From Arthrobacter cavernae (GTDB taxonomy: Bacteria; Actinomycetota; Actinomycetes; Actinomycetales; Micrococcaceae), in the NCBI RefSeq assembly GCF_017368795.1, contig NZ_JAFNLL010000032.1, forward strand, positions 1-45,270: DNA of 45,270 nt, written 5' to 3'. Below the pieces are notes generated by a model. The model had not been told where the DNA came from. It did not search any database and saw only the letters and a list, made by a program, of their open reading frames with translations. Of the stretch, positions 1 through 11,326 are shown in pieces (position 1 is the first letter of the stretch; every line of letters begins with the position of its first letter). Both the position numbers and the translations under genes were made by a program.

Positions 1-299
1 GCCTCGACGAAGTGGCCGATGCGGGCCTTGGCCATGACCGGAATGGACACGGCGGCGATGATCGCATCGATCATGTCCGGGTCGCTCATGCGGGACACGC
101 CACCCTGGGCGCGGATGTCGGCCGGGACGCGCTCGAGCGCCATGACCGCGACGGCACCGGCATCTTCGGCGATGCGGGCCTGCTCGACGTTGACGACGTC
201 CATGATGACGCCGCCCTTCAACATCTCCGCCATGCCACGCTTGACGCGGCTGCTGCCCGTGAGCGGAATGTGTTCGAAAAGGAGGGGTCTTGTAGTCAC
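1..299 (-). CDS. pdxS: Pyridoxal 5'-phosphate synthase lyase subunit PdxS, N-terminal part (runs off the left edge)
   Basis: PdxS condenses ribose 5-phosphate, glyceraldehyde 3-phosphate and ammonia (from PdxT) into pyridoxal phosphate in the cytoplasm. About 99 codons are visible. They contain the family's opening motif [19 protein letters not shown], then [20 protein letters not shown] and the strand with the substrate-binding lysine (VMAKARIG). The chosen start is GTG at 299, preceded by CGGAG at about 7 bases. The first ~14 residues before the motif are unlike the usual PdxS leader. The gene lies downstream of a GntR regulator on the same strand, with an operator-like element at 391-400 in the gap. 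PLP would serve serine hydroxymethyltransferase and serine dehydratase, the usual outlets of glycine from dimethylglycine; that link is inference. The rest lies outside the window. Confidence 0.9.
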   Translation of the reverse strand, partial: MTTRPLLFEHIPLTGSSRVKRGMAEMLKGGVIMDVVNVEQARIAEDAGAVAVMALERVPADIRAQGGVSRMSDPDMIDAIIAAVSIPVMAKARIGHFVE

Positions 300-390
300 G
301 TGATACTCCGAGGGCTGAAGGGCTGAGATTGCATCACAAGCGCCCGGATCGAATGCTGGGCCAGATGCCACGGCCACCTGATATCCGGGC

Positions 391-400
391 GATATATTAG
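391..400 (-). promoter_or_regulatory. GntR-type operator-like element CTAATATATC upstream of pdxS
   Basis: Read on the minus strand, this site is CTAATATATC, identical over ten bases to the element at 1220-1229 and one base from those at 7182-7191 and 11127-11136. It lies about 90 bases upstream of the pdxS start. A related partial sequence, CTGATATC, sits at 378-385. The AT-rich near-palindrome stands out in high-GC DNA and resembles the short dyads bound by GntR/FCD regulators. Binding by either nearby GntR protein is inferred. Confidence 0.55.
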
Positions 401-463
401 TGAGAAGCCCAGTATGCAATCAGCCCGGCGCGCAGTCAACCACCCCCTGCGCGAAAGCGGCCC

Positions 464-1144
464 TTAGGCTGCGAAGAGTGCCTGACGGACGGCGCGCTCG
501 AAGCCGCTGACATGGACGCGGGCAAGTTCAGCAGCTTCTTCTTCATCCCCATCGATGACCGCCCGCAGAAGGTCCAGATGCTCGCGCACATGATGCTCAA
601 GATCCGGCAGCCGGTCCAGCACCATGCACCAGATACGCGTGGCCAGATTGTCGTAGCGAATCAGCACGTCCTCCAGGTGTGGATTCGCAGCAGCCGCATA
701 GATTCCCTGATGGACACTGGCATCCAGTCGTAGGGTTTCCACCACTGAGGCAGCGCCGACATCGAACGCCTCCACCGCGCGCATGACGTCGCGCAGGTGT
801 TCCCGGGTCGTTTCCGTGGCCACCCGTGCGGCCCGCGCGGCTGCGAGGGGCTCCAGCTGGACACGAATCTCGGAAATGTAGGCAAGATCCGTAACCTCAA
901 CACGGGTGGCAAAGGTTCCCCGCCTTGGATAGGTGACAACCAGGCGGTCGAGTTCCAGCCGCTTCAACGCCTCCCGCACGGGCGTGCGCCCAATGCCGAG
1001 GTCCTTGGCCAGTTGGTCATCGTTGAGGAGGTCGCCGGGTTTGATGTCCAGCATCAACAGTCGGTCGCGCAGGCGTTCATACGCGACGTCGGCCAAGGAT
1101 TTCCTGCTGGTGTCGTCCTCGATTGCCAGAGATCCAAATGCCAC
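464..1144 (-). CDS. GntR-family transcriptional regulator, FCD ligand-binding domain (copy 1)
   Basis: A DNA-binding regulator of 226 residues. The N-terminal ~75 residues form a winged helix: VAYERLRDRLLMLDIKPGD, the recognition part GRTPVREALKRLE, and the wing YPRRGTFA. The C-terminal part is an FCD all-helical ligand domain with the typical D...H metal/ligand pattern (RLDASVHQGIY) and a late histidine in HLDLLRAVIDGD. The start is GTG at 1144 with AAAGG upstream. It is divergent from purU, with an operator-like element between them, which suggests autoregulation together with control of the one-carbon operon. It closely resembles the second GntR protein at 6418-7113 (shared LDIKPG, GRTP.REA.KRLE, YPRRGTFA, EDVLIRYDN.ATRIW). 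The ligand is unknown; a pathway intermediate such as dimethylglycine, sarcosine or a folate adduct is possible. Confidence 0.9.
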   Translation of the reverse strand: MAFGSLAIEDDTSRKSLADVAYERLRDRLLMLDIKPGDLLNDDQLAKDLGIGRTPVREALKRLELDRLVVTYPRRGTFATRVEVTDLAYISEIRVQLEPLAAARAARVATETTREHLRDVMRAVEAFDVGAASVVETLRLDASVHQGIYAAAANPHLEDVLIRYDNLATRIWCMVLDRLPDLEHHVREHLDLLRAVIDGDEEEAAELARVHVSGFERAVRQALFAA

Positions 1145-1219
1145 AGTGCCGACCCTTTCCGCAGTTCCCGAAAAACCTATTGACCTCTCCTTGAGACCAG
1201 TATACGCTGATTCCCAATC

Positions 1220-1229
1220 CTAATATATC
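1220..1229 (+). promoter_or_regulatory. GntR-type operator-like element CTAATATATC in the gntR1-purU divergent region
   Basis: CTAATATATC, continuing as AGTACG, lies 37 bases before the purU start and 75 bases before the divergent GntR start. A second AT-rich half-like sequence, GAATATATCT, follows at 1244-1253, just before the purU ribosome binding site (AAAGGAGG, 1254-1261). The extended sequence matches the 7182 site at ten core positions but one, and again in the flanking TACG. This position suits repression of purU-dmg-fchA-folD and of the regulator itself. Confidence 0.6.
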
Positions 1230-1265
1230 AGTACGTGACCCAGGAATATATCTAAAGGAGGAGAC

Positions 1266-4731
<3,466 letters not shown>

Positions 4732-4755
4732 CGGCCTGCCGGACCCCTAAATGGC

Positions 4756-4799
4756 CAGCGGCCCGGACTCATCTCCTCGCAACCGAGTCCGGGCCGCTG
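4756..4799 (+). terminator. Intercistronic hairpin between dmg and fchA
   Basis: A perfect 15-bp inverted repeat: CAGCGGCCCGGACTC at 4756-4770 pairs with 4785-4799 across a 14-base loop. A pyrimidine-rich tract (CCTTACCTCCTTCTTCTTC) follows rather than a clean U run. It lies 25 bases after the dmg stop and 39 before the fchA start. It probably acts as a partial terminator or an mRNA-stabilising stem that sets a higher level of purU-dmg than of fchA-folD. Confidence 0.65.
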
Positions 4800-4837
4800 C
4801 CTTACCTCCTTCTTCTTCAGCCCGCCCAGGAAGACCC

Positions 4838-5464
4838 ATGATCAGTTCAGAAACAATCAACGACTACCTCTCCAGGCTCGCTTCACGTCAGCCCACTCCA
4901 GGCGGCGGAGCCGCCGCCGCGCTTCACGCGGCCCAGGGTGCCGCCCTGGTTGCCATGGTGGCCAGGTACACCACCGGTGAAAAGTATGCGCAGCACGCTG
5001 AACTCGTCGGCAGGATCGTCAACGCCGCCGACCACCTGATCGTCGAGGCATTGCGCCTCGCGGACGCCGACGAGCACGCTTTCCAGGGCGTCATCGATTC
5101 CTACAAGCTCCCGTCCGGGACTGACGAACTCAAAGCCGCACGCAGCGCAGCCATCCAGGATGCCTTGGTCCAGGCCGCCCAAACCCCTGCAACGCTCATC
5201 AAGCTTGCAGGGGAAGTGGTGGACCTCGCCACTGAGCTCGTTGACGTCGCAAACGTCAACGTGATCAGCGACGTCGCTGCAGCCGCCGATGCCGCCCGCG
5301 CTGCGGCCACCACCGCACGGGTCAATATCGATATCAACGTCGTGGCTGTGAAGGATGTCGCCGCCCGCGCCCGTTTGGCCGAGCAGACCGACGGGATCGA
5401 GGAAAAGGTGGTCCTGGCAGCGGACTCCCTCGCAAGGCGCGTACGCGAAAGGATCCTCGCGTGA
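4838..5464 (+). CDS. fchA: Methenyltetrahydrofolate cyclohydrolase FchA (formimidoyl-THF cyclodeaminase family)
   Basis: FchA hydrolyses 5,10-methenyl-THF to 10-formyl-THF. The protein belongs to the helical FTCD C-terminal-domain family. The start at ATG 4838 (AGGAAG upstream) gives 208 residues. The hallmark N-terminal segment RQPTPGGGAAAALHAAQGAA is at about residues 14-33. A long alanine-rich helical remainder carries NVNVISDVAAAADAARAAA and RVNIDINVVAVKD, typical of the family. Upstream in-frame ATG codons exist, but they lie within the dmg-fchA hairpin and lack a ribosome binding site. The stop overlaps the folD GTG by 4 bases, so the two are translationally coupled. A separate cyclohydrolase matters here because the adjacent FolD lacks the lysine needed for that step. 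Confidence 0.9.
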   Translation: MISSETINDYLSRLASRQPTPGGGAAAALHAAQGAALVAMVARYTTGEKYAQHAELVGRIVNAADHLIVEALRLADADEHAFQGVIDSYKLPSGTDELKAARSAAIQDALVQAAQTPATLIKLAGEVVDLATELVDVANVNVISDVAAAADAARAAATTARVNIDINVVAVKDVAARARLAEQTDGIEEKVVLAADSLARRVRERILA

Positions 5465-6336
5465 ACACCGCAGTGCTTTCCGGAAAGCGGCTGGCCGGCC
5501 TTATTCAGCAGAGGGCCCAGGACGAGGCCCGGCTCCTCGAGAACGAGGGCCTGCGCCCTTCCCTCGCCGTGGTGGTGGCAACTGACGATGAGTCCACGCA
5601 CTGGTACGTCCGGTCCATTGAGCGGGCTGCCGAGCGGGCGGGGATCGGCTGCCGGATCCTTGATCTGGGACACGATGCCACCGAGCAAGTGCTGGCCGGT
5701 GTCCTGAAGGACCTGAGCGCCGAGCCGACCGTCAACGGCATTATTCTTCAGACTCCCCTGCCTGCCGGGGTCAGTGCCGATGAACTGGTGGGTCACATCG
5801 CCCCGGAAAAGGACATCGACGGCGCCAACCCCCTCAGCCTCGGACGGCTGGCCGTGGGTCAACCCGCCTTCGCGCCGGCTACCGCGCGGGCCGTCATCGA
5901 GTTGCTGGACCACTTCGAGGTTCCAGTCGCGGGACGGAACGTCGTCGTCGTCGGGCGTTCAGCGGTAGTGGGCAAACCGCTGTCCCTGCTGCTCCTCGCA
6001 AAGGACGCCGCCGTCACCATCTGCCATTCCAAGTCAGGTGCGCTTGAGACTTATACCCAGCCCGCCGACGTCGTGGTTGTTGCCGCGGGGCGGACCGGGC
6101 TGCTGACCGGCAGTCACGTCTCGCCGAAGTCGGTAGTGATCGACGTCGGCACGAACGTCCTTGCCGACGGTTCACTTGTGGGGGATGTTGACGAGGCCAG
6201 TGTCACCGGCGTGGCGGCCGCGCTGACGCCGGTTCCCGGCGGCGTCGGCTCGGTCACTACCGCGTTGCTGCTGCTGCACACGGCAGAGGCCGCGCGGGAT
6301 CAGTCGCGTTCCCTGGTCCGGGCAACCGCAGGTTGA
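5461..6336 (+). CDS. folD: FolD-family methylenetetrahydrofolate dehydrogenase, probably lacking cyclohydrolase activity
   Basis: FolD oxidises 5,10-methylene-THF with NAD(P)+ to methenyl-THF and normally also hydrolyses it. The GTG start at 5461 overlaps the fchA stop, giving 291 residues. The N-terminal catalytic domain keeps Tyr49, the LQTPLP motif (Gln), EKDIDG (Asp) and TPVPGGVG. The Rossmann domain has VVVVGRSAVVGKP. The invariant lysine of the YVxxK motif is replaced by isoleucine (YVRSI, Ile53; codon ATT at 5617). In studied FolD enzymes this lysine drives cyclohydrolase chemistry while the dehydrogenase tolerates its change. I therefore infer a dehydrogenase-only enzyme, with FchA supplying the missing step. 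A housekeeping FolD probably exists elsewhere. Confidence 0.92.
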   Translation: MNTAVLSGKRLAGLIQQRAQDEARLLENEGLRPSLAVVVATDDESTHWYVRSIERAAERAGIGCRILDLGHDATEQVLAGVLKDLSAEPTVNGIILQTPLPAGVSADELVGHIAPEKDIDGANPLSLGRLAVGQPAFAPATARAVIELLDHFEVPVAGRNVVVVGRSAVVGKPLSLLLLAKDAAVTICHSKSGALETYTQPADVVVVAAGRTGLLTGSHVSPKSVVIDVGTNVLADGSLVGDVDEASVTGVAAALTPVPGGVGSVTTALLLLHTAEAARDQSRSLVRATAG

Positions 6337-6341
6337 CCATA

Positions 6342-6378
6342 GAAATGAGCCGGCCCGCGCGCGGGACCGGCTCATTTC
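6342..6378. terminator. Bidirectional terminator between folD and gntR2
   Basis: A perfect 12-bp inverted repeat: GAAATGAGCCGG at 6342-6353 pairs with 6367-6378, with a GC-rich 13-base loop. It sits 5 bases after the folD stop and 39 bases beyond the stop of the convergent GntR gene. The A-rich and T-rich ends of the arms supply a short U tract in either direction, so it can end both transcripts. Confidence 0.75.
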
Positions 6379-6417
6379 GGGGCTGCATCCTCATTCTGGG
6401 GCTGCCTAGTTAGTCGG

Positions 6418-7113
6418 CTAGAGAACAGACCGGATCAGTTGCTCGAAATCAGCGACGTGCTTGGTGGTCAGTTGCGCGGCGGTGTCAGCGTCCCCGTCCG
6501 CGATGCAGTCAAGCAACTCGATGTGCTGCGCGATGTGTTCGGATACCGGCGGCAGCTTTTCCAGCACCAGGCTCCAAATGCGGGTTGCCACGTTGTCGTA
6601 GCGGATCAGGACGTCCTCCATGTGCCGGCTACCGGTGGCCCGGTAGATGGTCCGGTGCACGCGCATGTCCAGCCGCATCAGGTCCCGTTGCCCCAACTGC
6701 CTCCCCAAGAGCTGGTCCACCTCGCGGGCGAACTCCTTCAGTTCCTGCCTGGTCTTGGGCGATGCCATCCTTGCGGCACGGGCCGACGCTGCGGGTTCAA
6801 GCAGCTGGCGGATCTCGGAGATCTCGGCCAGATCCGTAATATCCACCCCTGCGGCGAATGTCCCACGGCGTGGGTAAGCCACCACCAGGTGGTCGCTCTC
6901 GAGTCGCTTCATGGCTTCCCGGATGGGCGTCCTGCCAACGCCGAGTCTTCGGGAGATCACGTCGTCGTTCAGCGGCTCGCCGGGCTTGATATCCAGGACG
7001 ATCAGTTCGTCGCACAGAACACGATAGGCATAGTCGGCGTAGGATTCCTCGGCCTCCCTGGCCGGCAGATCCCCGCCTCCGGTTTGCACCGTTACATCGC
7101 CGCTGCGTTTCAC
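6418..7113 (-). CDS. GntR-family transcriptional regulator, FCD domain (copy 2)
   Basis: This paralogue of the regulator at 464-1144 has the same domain order: winged helix with LDIKPGEPLNDD, GRTPIREAMKRLE and YPRRGTFAAG, then an FCD domain with RLDMRVHRTIY and EDVLIRYDNVATRIWSLVL. I chose GTG at 7113 (231 residues) because GGAAGGGA lies at good spacing and the length matches copy 1. A GTG at 7155 would add 14 residues but has its GGAG too close. It is convergent with folD and divergent from the MetF-like/formate dehydrogenase operon. An operator-like element (7182-7191) lies 69 bases upstream of its start. Two similar repressors recognising similar sites could respond to different ligands or form a graded switch; this is not shown by sequence. 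Confidence 0.9.
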   Translation of the reverse strand: MKRSGDVTVQTGGGDLPAREAEESYADYAYRVLCDELIVLDIKPGEPLNDDVISRRLGVGRTPIREAMKRLESDHLVVAYPRRGTFAAGVDITDLAEISEIRQLLEPAASARAARMASPKTRQELKEFAREVDQLLGRQLGQRDLMRLDMRVHRTIYRATGSRHMEDVLIRYDNVATRIWSLVLEKLPPVSEHIAQHIELLDCIADGDADTAAQLTTKHVADFEQLIRSVL

Positions 7114-7181
7114 TTCCGGGTCCCTTCCGCTGTGCGACAGAGCCTTGACGCACACGCTCCGTGTTCATACTATTCCTAGAA

Positions 7182-7191
7182 CTGATATATC
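7182..7191 (+). promoter_or_regulatory. GntR-type operator-like element CTGATATATC in the gntR2-MetF divergent region
   Basis: CTGATATATC contains the full palindrome TGATATATCA (7183-7192), the most symmetric of the four sites in the window, and is followed by ATACG as at 1220. It is 69 bases from the chosen gntR2 start and 97 bases from the MetF-like start, so it can govern both directions. The 7193-7287 stretch otherwise shows only the ribosome binding region of the next gene. Confidence 0.62.
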
Positions 7192-7287
7192 AATACGCCA
7201 GCATAAGAATGTCAACAACCCGAAGCCTCCCGATAGACGCCGTCCGGCGAAATGGGGCAGTTCTTAACAGCCAAGGAACGGAGTGCA

Positions 7288-8148
7288 ATGAGCACGGAAC
7301 CTGTTGCATCGGTGCGACTGGAGGTTGTCCCGTCCGCCGAGCTGCTGAGCCAACTCCCCCTTATTTACAAGGCTCCGGGTTCGCTGAGCGTGACGTGCCT
7401 TCCACACCACGGCCCTGCGAGGACGGTAGCGGCGTCGATCGAGCTGGCCCAGCTCGGATATCACACGGTTCCGCACTTGGCCGCCCGCAGCATCGCGAGC
7501 CAGGCTGAGCTGCGTTCCTTCCTGGGCCAGCTCCGGGACGCCGGCATCTCTGAGCTCTTTCTCGTAGCCGGCGACCGCCGCACTCCAGCGGGCTCCTACT
7601 CCTGGAGCGGCCAGCTCTTGGAAGACGTCAAGGCTTTCTCACCGGAATTCTCGGTGGGCATTGCCGGCTACCCGGAAGGCCATCCAGTGCTCGGTACTGC
7701 CGATTTGACCCGCAGCCTGGACGCAAAGGCAGCAATGGCCTCGTCCATGGTCACGCAAATGTGCTTCTCCGCGGACGCGATCTCCGACTACCTTGCGACT
7801 CTCCGCAGCAGCGGTGTTGAGCTTCCTGTCTGGGTAGGGGTCCCGGGACCGGTCTCCATCAAGAAGCTGCTCGCCTTGGGTGCTCGCCTTGGCGTTGGCC
7901 GTTCCCTCAAGTTGGCGAGAGGCACAGGCCTGGCAAGGGCCCTATGGCGGCGAGGCGATTTCCTGCACTACGACAGCAACCGGCTCATCCGGGAAATCCA
8001 CGAACGCATTGGCCATGACCCGCTGTTTGCGGGCTTCCATGTCTACACCTTCAACAACCTCCACCGCTTGCCGGGCATGCTGGGCAGCCTGCCCGTACGC
8101 AAACCCCGCGCACTGCCCGCCAATCCTGCCTACCCCGCCACGATCTGA
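7288..8148 (+). CDS. Methylenetetrahydrofolate reductase (MetF)-family protein
   Basis: A TIM-barrel flavoprotein of the MetF family (286 residues from ATG 7288, with AAGGAACGGAG upstream). Family landmarks are LPHHGPARTVAASIELAQLG leading to a TVPHLAAR strand, LFLVAGDRRTP, FSVGIAGYPEGHP, and a late VGVPGPVSIKKLL. The sequence is divergent from housekeeping MetF: the usual ITQFFFD motif reads VTQMCFS. It is first in an operon with the formate dehydrogenase and folE, and sits in a methyl-oxidation regulon. It may therefore act on a methyl-THF pool in the oxidative direction, as proposed for MetF2-type enzymes in methylotrophs, or it may be a salvage reductase. The direction is inference; only the family is secure. 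Confidence 0.8.
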   Translation: MSTEPVASVRLEVVPSAELLSQLPLIYKAPGSLSVTCLPHHGPARTVAASIELAQLGYHTVPHLAARSIASQAELRSFLGQLRDAGISELFLVAGDRRTPAGSYSWSGQLLEDVKAFSPEFSVGIAGYPEGHPVLGTADLTRSLDAKAAMASSMVTQMCFSADAISDYLATLRSSGVELPVWVGVPGPVSIKKLLALGARLGVGRSLKLARGTGLARALWRRGDFLHYDSNRLIREIHERIGHDPLFAGFHVYTFNNLHRLPGMLGSLPVRKPRALPANPAYPATI

Positions 8149-8160
8149 AGGGAAGATCAC

Positions 8161-10494
8161 ATGGCTTCAAAAGCCCCCCGCGAGAACATTGATGAGTCAA
8201 AGCTGACTCTCACCAAACCCAAGACCAAGGCCGTGGGAATCCCGGCCGTCGCCAACGCACTGAAGATCTCCCTGGAGCAGATGGGTCCGGTACGGAGCAT
8301 CCAAACGCTGCTCGCGGTCAACCAGGTAGACGGCTTCGACTGCATGGGCTGTGCGTGGCCTGAACACGAGAAGCGTAATGCTGCGGAGTTCTGTGAAAAC
8401 GGCGCCAAAGCCGTGGCGGAGGAAGCCACGCGTCGCCGCGTGACGCCTGAATTCTTCGCACAACACTCCATCACGGACTTGAAGACGCGTGACGACTACT
8501 GGCTGGGCCAACAGGGCAGGCTGACCCATCCGATGCTCTTGGATGAGGGCGCAACGCACTACACGCCGATCGAGTGGGATGAGGCTTACGAGCTGATAGC
8601 CCAGGAAATCCGCGGCATGGATAACCCCGACCAAGCCGTGTTCTACACCTCCGGCCGTACCTCGAATGAAGCGGCCTTCGTTTACCAACTCCTGGTGCGG
8701 GGCATTGGTACGAACAACCTTCCCGATTGCTCCAACATGTGCCACGAGTCCTCGGGCTCGGCCCTCGTCGAAACCATCGGTATCGGCAAGGGCTCCGTCA
8801 GCCTCGAGGACCTGGAAACGGCGTCGCTGATTTTCGTGGCCGGACAGAACCCGGGAACCAACCACCCGCGCATGCTCAGCGCCTTGGAGAAGGCTAAAAA
8901 GAACGGCGCGTGCATCATCTCCGTCAATCCGCTGCCCGAGGCCGGGCTCATGCGGTTCGAGAACCCGCAGAACATCGCCGGCATGCTCCATGGCACCCAG
9001 TTGACGGACGATTTCCTGCAGATCCGGGCCGGTGGCGATCAAGCCCTCTTCCAAGGGCTCGGCAAGTACCTTCTCGAGGCGGAGGCCCGGGGAAGGAAGA
9101 CCCCCGGCCTGTCCACCGTCCTGGACCACGAGTTCATCAAGGACCACACCGTGGGCATCGACGACTACCTTCGCTACCTCGAAAAGGCAGAGTGGGACGA
9201 CATCGTCGAGGCCACAGGACTGACGCTGGAGCAAATCAAGTCCACTGGCGAACGCCTGCTGGCCTCGAGCGCCACCATCGTCTGCTGGGCCATGGGCCTG
9301 ACCCAGCACAAACACTCGGTACCCACGCTCCGTGATGTGGTCAACGTCCTGCTGCTTCAGGGCAACATCGGCAAGCCTGGCGCCGGAGTCTGCCCCGTCC
9401 GCGGCCACTCGAATGTCCAGGGAGACCGGACCATGGGAATCTTCGAGAAGATGCCCGAGAAGTTCCATGACCGGCTTGACCAGGAGTTCGAGTTTCTTTC
9501 ACCTCGTGAACACGGCTACGACACCGTGGCGGCCATTCGTGCCATGCGGGATGGCAAGGTGAGGGTCTTCGTAGGGATGGGCGGCAACTTCGTGCGCGCG
9601 GCCCCGGATTCCGAGGTTACGGAGCAGGCCCTGGCCAACACGCGGCTGACTGTGCAGATTTCCACGAAGCTGAACCATTCCCACGTGTCCACGGGGCGCC
9701 GTGCCTTGATCCTTCCGACGCTCGGACGAACCGAGAAGGACACACAACGCAAGGGCGACCAGAGAGTCACGGTAGAGGATTCCATGAGCGCGGTCCACGC
9801 CTCACGCGGACGCCTCAAGCCGGCCAGCGAGCACCTCCACTCTGAAGTGGCGATCGTGTGCAACCTGGCCCACAAGCTCTTCACGGACAGTGACGGCCAA
9901 CCTCTTCCGAAAACGCCCAGGACCCATTGGCTTGCGCTGCGGGACGATTACACCCTTATCAGGAAGCACATCGAAGCAGTGCTTGATGGTTTCGAAAACT
10001 TCGAGGAACGGATCCAGAACCCGGGCGGTTTCGTGCTTCCCCACCCGCCCCGGGACGCCAGGAAGTTCGATACCGCCTCCGGCAAGGCCCACTTCACGGG
10101 CAATGCGTTGGAGTACATCAAGATCCCCGCCGGGCGACTGGTGCTCCAGACGCTGCGGTCCCACGACCAGTACAACACCACCATCTACGGCAAGGACGAT
10201 CGCTACCGAGGCATCCACGGCGGACGTCGCGTGGTGCTCATCAACGTGGATGACATACATGAGCTGGGTTTCGCGGACGGGGAAATGGTGCACCTCGTCT
10301 CGGAGTTCCAAGGGACCGAGCGCCGTGCCGAAAACTTCCGCATCGTCTCGTACTCCACTCCCAAGGGCTGCGCGGCCGCCTACTACCCGGAAACCAACGT
10401 GCTGGTGCCATTGGATTCCGTAGCCGATACCAGCGGTACACCAACGTCCAAATCGGTCATTGTCCGCCTGGAACGTGCGGACGGCCATGAGTGA
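8161..10494 (+). CDS. FdhF/YdeP-type molybdopterin oxidoreductase, probable formate dehydrogenase
   Basis: A 777-residue molybdopterin oxidoreductase with a MGD-binding core and a C-terminal molydop-binding domain, and no selenocysteine. Near residue 60 is the paired-cysteine segment [13 protein letters not shown] of the YdeP group. Around residue 190 comes [13 protein letters not shown], the region where FdhF carries Sec or Cys. Further motifs are [33 protein letters not shown] and [10 protein letters not shown]. No electron-transfer subunits are encoded nearby, so the acceptor is unknown. Nearby FdhD and MoeA, PurU and FdhA (both formate-producing), and the coupled folE support formate oxidation as its role. 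AAGGGAAG precedes ATG 8161. A broader YdeP-like oxidoreductase function cannot be excluded. Confidence 0.85.
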   Translation: MASKAPRENIDESKLTLTKPKTKAVGIPAVANALKISLEQMGPVRSIQTLLAVNQVDGFDCMGCAWPEHEKRNAAEFCENGAKAVAEEATRRRVTPEFFAQHSITDLKTRDDYWLGQQGRLTHPMLLDEGATHYTPIEWDEAYELIAQEIRGMDNPDQAVFYTSGRTSNEAAFVYQLLVRGIGTNNLPDCSNMCHESSGSALVETIGIGKGSVSLEDLETASLIFVAGQNPGTNHPRMLSALEKAKKNGACIISVNPLPEAGLMRFENPQNIAGMLHGTQLTDDFLQIRAGGDQALFQGLGKYLLEAEARGRKTPGLSTVLDHEFIKDHTVGIDDYLRYLEKAEWDDIVEATGLTLEQIKSTGERLLASSATIVCWAMGLTQHKHSVPTLRDVVNVLLLQGNIGKPGAGVCPVRGHSNVQGDRTMGIFEKMPEKFHDRLDQEFEFLSPREHGYDTVAAIRAMRDGKVRVFVGMGGNFVRAAPDSEVTEQALANTRLTVQISTKLNHSHVSTGRRALILPTLGRTEKDTQRKGDQRVTVEDSMSAVHASRGRLKPASEHLHSEVAIVCNLAHKLFTDSDGQPLPKTPRTHWLALRDDYTLIRKHIEAVLDGFENFEERIQNPGGFVLPHPPRDARKFDTASGKAHFTGNALEYIKIPAGRLVLQTLRSHDQYNTTIYGKDDRYRGIHGGRRVVLINVDDIHELGFADGEMVHLVSEFQGTERRAENFRIVSYSTPKGCAAAYYPETNVLVPLDSVADTSGTPTSKSVIVRLERADGHE

Positions 10495-11086
10495 GACCCT
10501 GCCTGCGGTAGCGCCCACCCGCCGGGTGGACCGGCAAAGAGCTGAGCAGGCGGTCCGGGAATACCTCTTGGCGATCGGGGAAGACCCTGATAGGCCCGGC
10601 CTGGCCGAGACTCCAGCGCGGGTGGCCCGGGCCGCCGAGGAAATGTTCGGCGGCCTCCATGAGGACCCGCTCTCCGCGCTGGACAAGACGTTCGATCTTG
10701 GTCATGGCGAGCTTGTCATCGTCAAGGACATTCCGTTCTACTCAACCTGCGAACATCATTTGGTGCCGTTCCATGGTGTGGCCCACGTGGGGTACATCCC
10801 TTCCGCAGAGGGACTCGTCACCGGACTCAGCAAGCTCGCAAGGCTTGTGGATGTCTTTGCACGAAGGCCGCAGGTCCAAGAGAGGCTCACCACGCAGGTA
10901 GTGGACGCACTGGTGACCTCGTTGCGGCCTTTGGGGGCAATCGTGGTGGTCGAGTGCGAGCATTTGTGCATGTCCATGCGCGGCATCCGCAAACCGGGAG
11001 CAAAGACCATCACGTCCGCAGTCCGCGGTGAACTACGGTTGCCGGCGGCCCGCGCCGAGGCACTGAGCTTGATACTCGGCAGATAG
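10487..11086 (+). CDS. folE: GTP cyclohydrolase I FolE
   Basis: FolE converts GTP to 7,8-dihydroneopterin triphosphate, the first step of folate synthesis. The start at ATG 10487 overlaps the preceding gene by 8 bases and gives 199 residues. The zinc and catalytic motifs are present: [20 protein letters not shown], then [23 protein letters not shown], and [16 protein letters not shown] with the second zinc cysteine. An additional ATG 27 bases upstream lies inside the formate dehydrogenase gene and is less likely. Its place in the one-carbon regulon suggests it boosts the THF pool when methyl oxidation is induced. A second, housekeeping folE in the usual folate operon is expected elsewhere. 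Confidence 0.94.
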   Translation: MSETLPAVAPTRRVDRQRAEQAVREYLLAIGEDPDRPGLAETPARVARAAEEMFGGLHEDPLSALDKTFDLGHGELVIVKDIPFYSTCEHHLVPFHGVAHVGYIPSAEGLVTGLSKLARLVDVFARRPQVQERLTTQVVDALVTSLRPLGAIVVVECEHLCMSMRGIRKPGAKTITSAVRGELRLPAARAEALSLILGR

Positions 11087-11126
11087 AAAACACTGGACAC
11101 GTGACCGGCGCCACCCTAGAATGTAA

Positions 11127-11136
11127 CTGATATATC
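11127..11136 (+). promoter_or_regulatory. GntR-type operator-like element CTGATATATC upstream of the fdhA unit
   Basis: CTGATATATC, identical over ten bases to the element at 7182-7191, lies in the folE-fdhA gap. A partial partner, AAAAATATCA, is at 11151-11160, about two helical turns away. It is followed at 111 bases by the small reading frame at 11238 and at 330 bases by fdhA. It suggests that formaldehyde dehydrogenase, moeA and fdhD belong to the same regulon as purU-dmg. Confidence 0.58.
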
Positions 11137-11237
11137 TTTACCTGCCAAGTAAAAATATCAGCGCCGATCGGACGCCCAGGGCACATCAGCCCACCCAGAC
11201 CACCTCCTCGCCAAAGACATCCATCAAGGGAGAAACA

Positions 11238-11318
11238 ATGTCTGACATCACCCAAGCCCGCGCAGATGCCGTACTCAGCGCCGCCCGCGAATCCGCAGGA
11301 GCAGCAGCACGGCTCTAG
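11238..11318 (+). CDS. Small reading frame (26 residues) upstream of fdhA, possible leader peptide
   Basis: An ATG at 11238 with a good ribosome binding site (AAGGGAG at 11226-11232) opens 26 codons ending in TAG at 11316, reading MSDITQARADAVLSAARESA and then GAAARL. It sits between the operator-like element and the large hairpin at 11327-11413. The N-terminus is reminiscent of the first helix of GlcG/HbpS proteins, so it could instead be a truncated remnant of such a gene. Its position suits a translated leader that influences the following RNA structure. No function can be assigned. Confidence 0.4.
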   Translation: MSDITQARADAVLSAARESAGAAARL

Positions 11319-11326
11319 AAGAAAAG

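Noticed and set aside
8197..9468. 423-codon minus-strand frame inside the formate dehydrogenase gene
   Set aside because: Antisense shadow of a recognised molybdoenzyme; no start context and no domain.
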